From: Chrysomallon squamiferum
Taxonomy: Eukaryota; Mollusca; Gastropoda; Neomphalida; Peltospiridae
NCBI GenBank assembly: GCA_012295275.1
Contig: CM022667.1
Location: 7,302,794 to 7,366,793, forward strand
Length of the DNA stretch: 64,000 nucleotides
Reading direction: 5' to 3'
Part shown: piece after piece, positions 25,750-38,290 of the stretch
How the letters are laid out: each line of letters begins with the position of its first letter
How positions within the stretch are numbered: position 1 is the first letter of the stretch
Position numbers and translations under genes: made by a program
The notes under the pieces: model-generated
Told to the model about the DNA's origin: nothing
The model's database searches: none
The model's input: only the letters and a program-made list of their open reading frames with translations

Positions 25750-25957
25750 TTGTACACCACAAGTTTTCAGAGTTTGTAACATTCTGTACAACACAAGTTT
25801 TCATAGTTTGTCACATTCTGTACACCACACATTTTCATAGTTTGTCACATTCTGTACAACCCAAGTTTTCATAGTTTGTCACATTCTGTACTCAACAAGT
25901 TTTCATAGTTTGTCACATTCTGTACTCAACAAGTTTTCATAGTTTGTCACATTCTGT
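25750..25957. repeat. 34-bp minisatellite
   Basis: About six copies based on agttttcatagtttgtcaca and ttctgtactcaaca, the first copy most diverged. Confidence 0.93.
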
Positions 25958-27251
25958 AGACTGAGAACAAATTAATCCCAGTTTGTCAGGGCTGATTACA
26001 ACAGAGAATTACAAGACAAGAAACTATCAATTATCTACACAAATATATAATTTACATTTCAAACATTTTACATCAATATTTCTGTTACTCCTTTTTTATC
26101 TTCATTTTATACTTTAATAAGCTGTTGAAACTGACAAGAAAGTTTGTTATTACATGGATACAAAGTTTTGTTGTTTTTCTTTTTTCTTCTACTTTTTTTG
26201 TACATATGTGTATTATTCTTTTCATGTGTCAGTGACATTTTACTGTTGTCAGGAAATGCTAAATTTTTATATTTTTGATATTTGTTATTCTTCTTTACTT
26301 TTTTTCTTCTGCAGTATGTCATGAGATCAAATCATATTAGAGGATGTTAACTATTTAAAAAAAAACTCCCTTAGTAACTTCTACTTTCCATGAGTAATAC
26401 TGACAGTGATATTGTACAGCTCATACCATGGAGTTTTGTATACAACATGGAAAAAACACAGATACACACTTACACACAGTACCACACACATAAACCACTA
26501 ACACATGAAAGTACATACACACAAATACATATTTACATAATGATCACTTAGTGAAACTAAAAGGCACTGTACTGGACATACATCCTGACAGACAGACACA
26601 CACACATACTTGTATCAAAGACTGATAAACATGTTTGATGTTCAAGTGCTGGGTGTGATGACAGGAAACACTCATCTGAGTATTCTCCTAGCTTTGTGTT
26701 AATAGACTTAATTGGTTAATGAGTAACTCAAACTGTTTTATCTGGTGTTTATTCTGATACAAGCTGAACTTCAAAGTGACACATCAAAAACTGACTCTTT
26801 TACATCTTGACTCAGTGTGTGAACTACTGGGTGACAAATGCTCTGTGATAGTGTGCCATTTGAGACCTGACAGCTGCAGGATCAATCCTTATCACATCTC
26901 CTATTTCACACTCCAGTTTCTTGAAAGTGTATTTGTTATAGTGGGTACATATAATGTACTTAATGCAGGTAGGTACATGTAAATAAAGCTATTTGTCATA
27001 GACGTGCTAGGTGCTGCAGATCAAGTCAGTGTAGACTGGCTACTGTTAGAACAACAAGAATGTGTGAACTGCAGAGCAGACTATTAACTAGTGAACATGA
27101 AATGACTGGCTGGGAGTTCACACAGCATGGTTCACTTTCAGAGATCACAGGAGCATTTTCTTTGGTGTTGGACTAATGACAAACAGATGAGCAGAATCAA
27201 TGCCTCCCAGGAAAGACATCTGAGACACTAAGTTCTCCAATGTGGCCACAG

Positions 27252-28828
27252 CTACACAACACTTACACTCAACACACACAACACTTACACACAACACTTA
27301 CACTCAACACTTACACACAACACTTACACACAACACTTACACACAACACTTACACTCAACACTTACACACAGCACTTACACACAGCACTTATACACATCA
27401 CTTACACACAGCACTTACACACAGCACTTACACTCAACACTTACACACAACACACACAACACTTACACACAACACAAACAACACTTACACACAACACTTA
27501 CACACAACACTTACACACAGCACACACAACACAACACACACAACACTTACACACAACACAAACAACACTTACACACAACACTTACACACAACACTTACAC
27601 ACAACACACACAACACAACACACACAACACAAACACACACAACACAAACAACACTTACACACAACACTTACACACACAACACTTACACACACACAACACA
27701 CACACAACACTTACACACAACACAAACAACACTTACACACAACACTTACACACAACACTTACACACAACACTTACACACAACACTTACACACAACACTTA
27801 CACACAACACTTACACACAACACTTACACACAACACACACACAACACACACACAACACTTACACACAACACTTACACACAACACTTACAACACACACACA
27901 CACAACACACACAACACTTACACACAACACAACACACACACACACACAACACACACACAACACTTACACACAACACACACACACACAGCACTTACACACA
28001 ACACACACACAACACTTCACACACACAACACTTACACACACACACACACACAACACTTACACACAACACTTACACACAACACTTACACACACAGCACTTA
28101 CACACAACACACAACACAACACTACACACAACACTTCACACACACAGCACTTACACACAACACACACAACACTTACACACAACACACACAACACTTACAC
28201 ACAACACTTACACACAACACACAACAAACAACACAACACTTACACACAACACTTACACAACACTTACACACACACACAACACACACACACAACACACACA
28301 ACACACACACACAACAACACAACACTTACACAACAACACTTACACACAACACTTACACACACACACAGCACTTACACACACACAACAACACACACACACA
28401 CAACACTTACACACAACACACAAACAACACTTACACACAACACACACACACACAAACAACTTACACACAACAATACACACACACAACACTTACACACAAC
28501 ACTTACACACAACAACACTTACACACAACACACACACACACACACAGCACTTACACTCACAACACTTACACACAACACTTACACTCAACACTTTACACAC
28601 AAAACTTTACACACAACACACACAACAACACACACAACACTTACACACAACACTTACACACAGCACTTACATTCAACACTTACACACAACACTTACACTC
28701 AACACTTACACACAAAACTTACACTCAACACACACAACACTTACACACAACACTTACACACAACACTTACACACAGCACTTACATTCAACACTTACACAC
28801 AACACTTACACACAACACTGACACACAG
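27252..28828. repeat. 13-bp satellite-like array, 1.6 kb
   Basis: More than a hundred copies of cacttacacacaa, mixed with acacacaa heptamers and cactcaac or cacagc variants. The unit has no stop codon in any plus frame and 13 is not a multiple of three, so two overlapping frames of about 535 codons stay open. These are not genes: the peptides are Thr/His/Asn/Leu monotony with no other content. Confidence 0.97.
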
Positions 28829-29402
28829 TATGATTGTACTAAGTAGATGAATTCACTATATTTAAAAACACAAATCTTTACAATAAAAAGAAGTATTTTT
28901 TGCTCAGCCACTGTTGTCTTTGAAGTTACTTTCTTGCATTCATATCTGCCTCATGCACCACTCCCTACACACAGCAGGACTGAATTACAGCACATTCCCA
29001 GAAGTCCTCTCTCTTTACAAGCTGTAATCCTTCAAGAAAAGCCTGAGATCTCATTTCAAAGCTTATTCAGTCTTACTGTGTGAGCTCATCGACCAGGCTG
29101 TGATAATCTCCTACTAAAGTGAGCACACATGTACTCACCATTGACAGGCATTATTAACAAATGTAGTGAGCAGTGATGCAGTACTGACTATGAAACATGA
29201 AACATGACTATCTAACTATGAAACATTTGTAACCCCCAACTCAACACACACCCACCCCAACCTCCTTTACCCAGTGAGCCTGCTAACAACAAAGTGATGC
29301 TTACTTCAGTTTATAAACATGAGGCAGGGAACTGGCAACATTTAATGATTCTCAACGTGCTGACTGACTCATAACAAGATTTTATTTGATATATTCTGTG
29401 CT

Positions 29403-32400
29403 GCAGTGTTTCTGTCCATTGTAGTGTTTCTGACCAGTGTAGTGTTTTGCTGTCCATTGTAGTGTGTTGCTGTCCATTGCAGTGTTTTTCTGTCCATTGT
29501 AGTGTGTTGCTGTCCATTGTAGTGTGTTACTGTAATCTGTTGTCCATTGTAGTGTGTTGCTGTCCATTGCAGTGTTTTTCTGTCCATTGTAGTGGGTGTC
29601 TGTCCATTGTAGTGTGTTGCTGACCATTGTAGTGGGTGTCTATCCATTGTAGTGTGTTACTGTAATCTGTTGTCCATTGTAGTGTGTTGCTGTAATCTGT
29701 TGTCCATTGTAGTGTGTTACTGTAATCTGGTGTCCATTGTAGTGTGTTACTGTAATCTGTTGTCCATTGTAGTGTGTTACTGTAATCTGTTGTCCATTGT
29801 AGTGTGTTGCTGACCATTGTAGTGGGTGTCTATCCATTGTAGTGTGTTACTGTAATCTGTTGTCCATTGTAGTGTGTTGCTGTCCATTGCAGTGTTTTTC
29901 TGTCCATTGTAGTGTGTTGCTGTCCATTGTAGTGGGTGTCTGTCCATTGTAGTGTGTTGCTGACCATTGCAGTGTTTTTCTGTCCATTGTAGTGTGTTGC
30001 TGTCCATTGTAGTGGGTGTCTGTCCATTGTAGTGTGTTGCTGACCATTGTAGTGGGTGTCTATCCATTGTAGTGTGTTGCTGTCCATTGTAGTGTGTTGC
30101 TGTCCATTGTAGTGGGTGTCTGTCCATTGTAGTGTGTTTCTGTCCATTGTCGTGTGTTTCTGTCCATTGTAGTGGGTGTCTGTCCATTGTAGTGTGTTGC
30201 TGTCCATTGTAGTGTGTTGCTGTCCATTGCAGTGTTTTTCTGTCCATTGTAGTGTGTTGCTGTCCATTGTAGTGGGTTGTCTGTCCATTGTAGTTGTGTT
30301 TCTGACCATTGTAGTGGGTGTCTGTCCATTGTAGTGTGTTGCTGTCCATTGTAGTGGGTGTCTGTCCATTGTAGTGTGTTGCTGTCCATTGTAGTGTGTT
30401 TCTGTCCATTGTAGTGTGTTTCTGTCCATTGTCGTGTGTTTCTGTCCATTGTAGTGGGTGTCTGTCCATTGTAGTGTGTTGCTGACCATTGTAGTGTGTT
30501 TCTGTCCATTGTAGTGTGTTTCTGTCCATTGTAGTGTGTTTCTGTCCATTGTCGTGTGTTTCTGTCCATTGTCGTGTGTTTCTGTCCATTGTAGTGTGTT
30601 GTTGTCCATTGTAGTGTGTTGCTAACCATTATAGTGGGTGTCTGTCCATTGTAGTGTGTTGCTGTCCATTGTAGTGTGTTTCTGTCCATTGTAGTGTGTT
30701 GCTGTCCATTGTAGTGTGTTGCTGTCCATTGTAGTGGGTGTCTGTCCATTGTAGTGTGTTGCTGTCCATTGCAGTGTTTTTCTGTCCATTGTAGTGTGTT
30801 GCTGTCCATTGTAGTGGGTGTCTGTCCATTGTAGTGTGTTGCTGACCATTGTAGTGGGTGTCTATCCATTGTAGTGTGTTGCTGTCCATTGTAGTGTGTT
30901 TCTGTCCATTGTAGTGTGTTTCTGTCCATTGTAGTGTGTTTCTGTCCATTGTAGTGTGTTTATGTTCATTGTAGTGTGTTGTTGTCCATTGTAGTGTGTT
31001 GCTAACCATTATAGTGGGTGTCTGTCCATTGTAGTGTGTTGCTGTCCATTGTAGTGTGTTTCTGTCCATTGTAGTGTGTTGCTGTCCATTGTAGTGGGTT
31101 TATGTCCATTGTAGTGTGTTGTTGTCCATTGTAGTGTGTTGCTGTCCATTGTAGTGGGTGTCTGTCCATTGTAGTGTGTTTCTGTCCATTGTGGTGTGTT
31201 TCTGTCCATTGTAGTGGGTGTCTGTCCATTGTAGTGTGTTGCTGTCCATTGTAGTGTGTTTCTGTCCATTGTAGTGTGTTTCTGTCCATTGTAGTGTGTT
31301 TCTGTCCATTGTAGTGTGTTTCTGTCCATTGTAGTGTGTTTCTGTCCATTGTAGTAGTGTTCCATTGTAGTGTGTTTCTGTCCATTGTAGTGTGTTTCTG
31401 TCCATTGTAGTGTGTTTCTGTCCATTGTAGTAGTGTTCCATTGTAGTGTGTTTCTGTCCATTGTAGTGTGTTTCTGTCCATTGTAGTGTGTTTCTGTCCA
31501 TTGTAGTAGTGTTCCATTGTAGTGTGTTTCTGTCCATTGTAGTGTGTTTCTGTCCATTGTAGTGTGTTTCTGTCCATTGTAGTGTGTTTCTGTCCATTGT
31601 AGTGTGTTTCTGTCCATTGTAGTGTGTTGCTGTCCATTGTAGTGTGTTTCTGTCCATTGTAGCGTGTTGCTGTCCATTGTAGTAGTGTTCCATTGTAGTG
31701 TGTGTCTGTCCATTGTAGCGTGTTGCTGTCCGTTGTAGTGTGTTGCTGTCCATTGTAGTGTTTTTCTGTCCATTGCAGTGTTTTTCTGTCCATTGTAGTG
31801 TGTTGCTGTCCATTGTAGTGGGTGTCTGTCCATTGTAGTGTGTTGCTGTCCATTGTAGTGTGTTGCTGTCCATTGTAGTGTGTTGCTGTCCATTGTAGTG
31901 GGTGTCTGTCCATTGTAGTGTGTTTCTGTCCATTGTGGTGTGTTTCTGTCCATTGTAGTGGGTGTCTGTCCATTGTAGTGTGTTGCTGACCATTGTAGTG
32001 TGTTTCTGTCCATTGCAGTGTGTTTCTGTCCATTGTAGTGTGTTTCTGTCCATTGTAGTAGTGTTCCATTGTAGTGTGTTTCTGTCCATTGTAGTGTGTT
32101 TCTGTCCATTGTAGTAGTGTTCCATTGTAGTGTGTTTCTGTCCATTGTAGTGTGTTTCTGTCCATTGTAGTGTGTTTCTGTCCATTGTAGTAGTGTTCCA
32201 TTGTAGTGTGTTTCTGTCCATTGTAGTGTGTTTCTGTCCATTGTGTTTCTGTCCATTGTAGTAGTGTTCCATTGTAGTGTGTCTCTGTCCATTGTAGTGT
32301 GTTTCTGTCCATTGTAGTAGTGTTCCATTGTGTGTTTCTGTCCATTGTAGTGTGTTTCTGTCCATTGTAGTGTGTTTCTGTCCATTGTAGTGTGTTTCTG

Positions 32401-32868
32401 TCCATTGTAGTGTGTCTCTGTCCATTGTAGTGTGTTTCTGTCCATTGTAGTGTGTTTCTGTCCATTGTAGTAGTGTTCCATTGTAGTGTGTTTCTGTCCA
32501 TTGTAGTGTGTTTCTGTCCATTGTAGTAGTGTGTCCATTGTAGTGTGTTTCTGTCCATTGTAGTGTGTGTGTCCATTGTAGTGTGTTTCTGTCCATTGTA
32601 GTGTGTTTCTGTCCATTGTAGTGTGTTCCATTGTAGTGTGTTTCTGTCCATTGTAGTGTGTTTCTGTCCATTGTAGTGTGTTTCTGTCCATTGTAGTGTG
32701 TTTCTGTCCATTGTAGTAGTGTTCCATTGTAGTGTGTCTCTGTCCATTGTAGTGTGTTTCTGTCCATTGTGGTGTGTTTCTGTCCATTGTAGTGTGTTTC
32801 TGTCCATTGTAGTAGTGTTCCATTGTAGTGTGTCTCTGTCCATTGTAGTGTGTTTCTGTCCATTGTAG
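29403..32868. repeat. 20-bp satellite-like array, 3.5 kb
   Basis: About 170 copies of tgtccattgtagtgtgtttc. Variants include gtgttgc, gtgggtg, gcagtgttttt, a 14-bp short form (agtgttccattgt) and, at 29520-29870, units expanded by ttactgtaatctg. The variants are ordered in higher-order blocks that recur, such as the segments near 30600-30800 and 31000-31250. All three minus frames are open for up to 613 codons because the 20-mer has no stop in any minus frame. Confidence 0.98.
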
Positions 32869-33098
32869 TGTGTGTCTGTCTACTGTGGTATGTGTCTGTC
32901 TACTGTGGTGTGTGTCTGTCTACTGTGGTATGTGTCTGTCTACTGTGGTCTGTGTCTGTCTACTGTCGTGTGTGTCTGTCTACTGTGGTATGTGTCTGTC
33001 TACTGTGGTATGTGTCTGTCTACTGTAGTGTGTGTCTGTCTACTGTGGTATGTGTCTGTCTACTGTGGTATGTGTCTGTCTACTGTGGTATGTGTCTC
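32869..33098. repeat. related 20-bp array, second subfamily
   Basis: About eleven copies of tgtctgtctactgtggtatg, directly continuing the previous array with the same 20-bp period. Aligned in register it matches the neighbouring unit at about 15 of 20 positions. Confidence 0.93.
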
Positions 33099-33384
33099 TC
33101 CATGTTAAACTGATGTTTGTAAAACTTAGTCACCTCTCTACTCAGCATTGTCATCATAATTTTCCAGTTTTATTTTCAGTCATATGCTTTATTTTCATGC
33201 CTGTGTTTGTTTGTCTACTGACTGTCAGACAGCTGGTAAATGTGAGTTAATAGTTTAATGGGTTTGTTAATTTCAGAAAACATGTTGCACTTCAGTAAAC
33301 ATTCAGTGGGAACTGTCCATCATGCACACCAGTTGTTGTACAATCACTGTTCAGTTATTTATAATATTGTTTACAGTAAAGTAA

Positions 33385-33460
33385 AATGACTGTTCAATTA
33401 TTGTTTATAATTGTACACTGTTCAGTTATTGTTTATAATTGTACACTGTTCTCTTACTGT
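33385..33460. repeat. short tandem duplication, 28 bp
   Basis: Two to three copies of a unit with gttcagttattgtttataat and tgtacact. Confidence 0.8.
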
Positions 33461-34358
33461 TTACTAAACTGTACAGTCACTTTTTGTTTTATTAGTTAAT
33501 TTTAAGATGTATCAAGAACCTATGTAATGAAGTAGAGAGAGGGAAGTGAATGTGTAAAACTTTATAAATTTCTGGAAACATCTGTGACAGGCAGTGAAAG
33601 TTACAGCAACAGAATCCTTTCCACATGAGATGTTAGAATCATTTCATCATGTGAAATTTGGTAAGCATTAACCCTTTATATCTTATCTCCTTGTCTGCAG
33701 TTCAAGAGTGTGCCATGCTGTAGAGAGAAAGATCCTATCTCTCTCTCATCAGGGTTTCTGTCTGTCTGTTCTCACAGATAGCTGAGTGTGTAATAAACAT
33801 TAAAACAATCTCAAACTGGCAGACCTCTGTGGTCACCACAGACACGTCTGTACATCATTCTATCAGTTACTAACTCACACCAGTTTGGTCAAATATTTCA
33901 CAATCTTCATCACTGTTAGATACAGTGCCATTACATATAAGTATTTTTGTAAAAATCTACTATCAGAAGTATTTTGATAAAAGCAAACTGTTTATCACTA
34001 AAACATAGAAATATTGTGTTAATAATCTGCATTAAATATTTATAATGATCATACAGAAGTACTTTTTAAAAAATCTGTTACAAGCATTTTGTAAACATCT
34101 GTACTTAGTTTTTATTATTATGACACAGAAGTACTCTGATAACATTAATATTTATCATCATTTGTTATAAATACAGTGTATAACTAATAAAAAAAAGGTC
34201 TATGGGAAGGTATTTATAAAAAAGTACTAATTGGTGCTAATTTCAGTGTTTTGTTAGCTGTATGTTTCTCACTCATGTGACAAGATTAAACTGTGTGACA
34301 TATTTCACTGTGTGGGAATTCCACGTTTTATCAGAAAACACAAAGTGTAACACAGCCT

Positions 34359-34362
<4 letters not shown>

Positions 34363-34405
<43 letters not shown>
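34363..34405. repeat. (CA)n microsatellite
   Basis: Pure CA tract, UG repeat in the transcript. Confidence 0.97.
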
Positions 34406-34407
<2 letters not shown>

Positions 34408-35149
34408 CTCTACACAGTGTCCCAGTTTTTAACAGTCAGTGCAAAACTGAATTTGTCCTTAATTCTTTAGTTAGTTAGTCATTTGTTTATTCCATTTATT
34501 TATTGTTAACTATTATGATTATTATTATTATTATTAATGGTTTTTTATACAGAAATTAGTTTTTAATCTTAAAATCGATGAGCAAGCATTGTTTGTTACT
34601 AAGGTAATATAATTAGTGAAAAAAGCCTACACTTATTTAGTATATTTCACAAACATTAAACTAAAGAACCCTGTTTATTTGTGATTAAACTAAAAACTAT
34701 ATATTCATTTAGCATATATCAGAATCATTATGGTTAGATGAAACAAGCAAAAAACATACAGGCCTAATAATAATTTAATACAGATCTGAAAACTTGTGTC
34801 TAGAAGCAAAGAAAAAATACATATTAATTTAGTATATACTAGTAAGTACTGAAAGCTTATGGCTAGAAATAAAATTTAAAAAAACACATATTAATTTAGT
34901 ATTTACTGAAATTTGGTTGTATTAACTGCCTCGTCAAGCAGACTGAATTACCAATGACAAGAACTTTACACCAGTGACTAATAACACTCTACTCTCATTT
35001 CCTTTCATCTTCTACACTGGTGTGTACAAATGGAAGTTGTAAACAAAAACCTGATCTAACACAAAGCAGTATCATCCTTTTAACCCACTGTTTAAACACT
35101 GAGGTAAAAGCTTAGACTAGAAATAAACATTTTACTAATGTTGGCTAAA

Positions 35150-35485
35150 TTATCAATAACATTAATAAACTGTCCAAATTACTGACAACATTAATAAACT
35201 GTCCAAATTACCAATATCATTAATAAACTGTCCAAATTAACAATAACATTAATAAACTGTCCAAATTACTGACAACATTAATAAACTGTCCAAGTTACCA
35301 ATATCATTAATACACTGTCCAAATTAACAATATCATTAATACACTGTCCAAATTAACAATATCATTAATACACTGTCCAAATTAACAATATCATTAATAA
35401 ACTGTCCAAATTACTGACAACATTAATAAACTGTCCAAATTACTGACAACATTAATAAACTGTCCAAATTACTGACAACCTGGCT
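35150..35485. repeat. 29-bp minisatellite
   Basis: About eleven copies of a unit with attaataaactgtccaaatt and actgacaac, alternating with accaatatc and aacaataac variants. Confidence 0.95.
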
Positions 35486-35589
35486 GAATTAACCACAACA
35501 TTAATAAACTGGGTAAATTAAGCTTAGCAGTGTTTATCTAATAACACCTCAGAGTATGTCACCATACACACTATATATAGTCACTGAAT

Positions 35590-36050
35590 CTGTCACTATG
35601 CATATTGTCACTATCACTGTGTGCCATTAAGCACTGTACTGTCACTATACACACTGTGACACTGATATCTTTGTCACTAGGCACATTGTCACTATCACTG
35701 TGTGTCATTAAGCACTGTACTATCACTCATATACACACTGTGACACTGATATCTTTGTCACTAGGCACATTGTCACTATCACTGTGTGTCATTAACTGTG
35801 ACACTGATATCTTTGTCACTAGGCACATTGTCACTATCACTGTGTGTCATTAAGCACTGTACTATCACTCACTATACACACTGTGACACTAATATCTTTG
35901 TCACTAGGCATATTGTCACTATCACTGTGTGTCATTAAGCACTGTACTGTCACTATACACACTGTGACACTGATATCTTTGTCACTAGGCACATTGTCAC
36001 TATCACTGTGTGTCATTAAGCACTGTACTGTCACTATCTATTGTCACTGT
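35590..36050. repeat. ~81-bp minisatellite
   Basis: About five to six copies of a unit containing cactgtactgtcactataca, actgatatctttgtcactag and cattgtcactatcactgtgt, some truncated. Confidence 0.93.
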
Positions 36051-36299
36051 CACTGAGGTTTTTTTTCTTATGGATGTGATATTATAGTCCTGTACAAACA
36101 ATACCAAGAAGGCAATTTCCATGCTGTTGAATATTCACTGTTGTAACATACAGAGTCAGTTTTCTAACCACTGAATAAATGTATGAGATGCTAACAGTCA
36201 TTCTCCTACTGAATTACATTTTAAACTTTACCGCATATTACAGAACATCCAAAACACACACACAGACACACAAACACACACACACATAGTGATAATGGT

Positions 36300-36486
36300 A
36301 TATATATATATGTATGTATGTATGTATGTGTGTATGTGATGTATATGAGTGTGTGTGTGTATATGTGTTGTATATGTATACAAACACACACATTCACTCA
36401 ACTACACATATACAGACCCACACACATACAGAAACAAACACACATACAGAAACAAACACACATACACACACACATACACATACAAA
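36300..36486. repeat. GT/AT then CA microsatellite field
   Basis: A tatgtatg and gtgtgtat stretch is followed by cacacatacagaaacaaa units. Because one side is TG-rich and the other CA-rich, a hairpin is possible. Confidence 0.88.
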
Positions 36487-36861
36487 CATTAAGTGATTAT
36501 TATGTAGTAAAAATTATGACTTAGTTACCGATCAAGTTTCACAATCCAACTGTGTAATTAAACAAGATTGTGTAAATTAAACTTTTTAAATCCTATTTCA
36601 AACAAACTTATACAAATTCATTTTTCAATTTTCCTCATTGTAAACTATTTAATAGCACAATTTCCTCTTTAGAAATATGAGATCAGAGGGAAAAAAAGAC
36701 ATGAAAAGAATTTCACATAAAAAGTTGTGTGTTTCAGGATGAAGGTCAACCCTGAATTAAAGGTCACATTTCAGTCTAGATCAGTTTCAGCTACTTGCTT
36801 CCCCCTTCCCTACAAGAAACAGTTTATGTTCCATGCTGTTATTAATTCACAATGGTACTTA

Positions 36862-36941
36862 TTAACCCTTCATACAAGTGTATCCTGCATTCAGAGTGTA
36901 TGTAATAAATTCAACAGAAAGCTACACCAGTGAAGGGTTAA
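36862..36941. mobile_element. possible 80-bp piggyBac-like miniature element
   Basis: TTAACCCTTCA at 36862-36872 is mirrored perfectly by TGAAGGGTTAA at 36931-36941. TTAA targets with CCCTT ends are the signature of piggyBac-family elements. Only 11 bp of symmetry is present and no transposase is coded, so it may instead be a chance inverted repeat. Confidence 0.35.
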
Positions 36942-37176
36942 AGTGTGTTCAAACAACAGTTGTTTCAAAGGAATTCTTTAATAAAAAAAATTTAAAAAAA
37001 GATTAAAGAGTAAGCTTTCAGCAAACTTGATAAATATTTATTTTACAGCTTTGGACCCTTCCATTACAGCAGGAGACACCACCTATTTTTAGACCAATCA
37101 GAAAAAGCCTTTCAGTATGTGGGAGGGGTCAAAAAAGTGAGCCAGTTATTTTGAGTGTGTTTTTCATTTCTTATCT

Positions 37177-37435
37177 CTGTAACACATGCACACACTCACA
37201 GAACTCACACACACACGCTCATACATTCTCACAACTCACACACAATTCATACACACACAACTCACACACATACACTCTCACAACTCACACCTCACACACA
37301 ACTCACTCAACATTATAATTATATACATATACACATAATAGATACACATACACATTTATAAACACACATACACTCATACACACACACATACACTCATACA
37401 CACACACTCACACTCATACATACACTTACTCAAGA
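37177..37435. repeat. CA-rich microsatellite field
   Basis: Imperfect cacacaactcacac and cacatacactcata units. Confidence 0.88.
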
Positions 37436-37619
37436 ACACCAAAAGCACTTACATATAAAATTGTGAAATAATTTTAGTGTTTTCATTTAAATACTAAAGA
37501 GTAAAACTTGAATCAGATTAAAGATGAATTTTAAACCTATTACTCTTCAGTGAGCTCTCTACAAGATGTACTGTGAGCACACTAGAAAATTTTAGCTTAG
37601 ATGAGCAAAGTAGAAGATG

Positions 37620-37829
37620 TTTAAGTGAGCATATTATAGTCTGTTACTGTTTAAGTGAGCATATTATAGTCTGTTACTGTTTAAGTGAGCATATTATAGT
37701 CTGTTACTGTTTAAGTGAGCATATTATAGTCTGTTACTGTTTAAGTGAGCATATTATAGTCTGTTACTGTTTAAGTGAGCATATTATAGTCTGTTACTGT
37801 TTAAGTGAGCATATTATAGTCTGTTACTG
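37620..37829. repeat. 30-bp minisatellite, seven identical copies
   Basis: Seven copies of a unit with aagtgagcatattatagtct and gttactgttt show no differences, indicating very recent expansion. The unit is ten codons; a 102-codon plus-strand frame (37573-37881) reads a repeating Leu-Ser-Glu-His-Ile-Ile-Val-Cys-Tyr-Cys. No signal peptide or cleavage sites are seen, and diverged gtgagc copies in both flanks suggest noncoding repeat growth. Confidence 0.97.
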
Positions 37830-37879
37830 TTTAAGTGAGCTTCCTATAAGATATTTTGTGAGCAGACAAGAAGATGTTT

Positions 37880-38290
37880 AGGTGAGCAATCTAAAACAGT
37901 GACACAGGATAAGCTGCATACTGAGAATGGGACGCAGCCTTCAAATAGCTGTAGAGCCATAGATAAACTACTGTACACCACATTACCTTGCAGCGTGCCA
38001 GTCATAGCCGACATAGGACAAACAAGCTGTGTTTGCTGAAAATAAGCATACAGCACAAAACTAAGTCGCAATTTATCCACCAGCAGACAGCATGAATGAA
38101 AGGATTTCACCAACACAGTCTCTAGCAAGATGTTGGTGTTGTGAAAATCTCTCACACAGGGCAGACCAGTGCATTCTCCTCCATGACAAGTCTAAAATGT
38201 CTAAACAAACCAGGAGCAGCAGAAGATAGCACAAGGAATTCGGTGCAACATTTTCTCCAGACTTTTTTAACTCCACAAAACTTTTTATAA
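37880..38290. other. unique high-complexity block with unrecognised open frames
   Basis: Two overlapping minus-strand frames (38155-37844 and 38276-38073) sit in non-repetitive sequence. Neither shows a recognisable domain or a splice arrangement I can support. It could be regulatory DNA or a decayed mobile element. Confidence 0.25.

Noticed and set aside
27240-28850. Plus-strand open frames of about 535 codons
   Set aside because: Two overlapping frames are open only because the 13-bp unit lacks stops; composition is purely repeat-derived.
29777-32863. Minus-strand open frames of up to 613 codons
   Set aside because: All three frames of a 20-bp array are open and give the same cyclic peptide; no gene-like feature outside the repeat.
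37844-38276. Overlapping minus-strand frames of 67 and 103 codons
   Set aside because: No recognisable domain and mutually exclusive frames; recorded only as an unexplained unique block.
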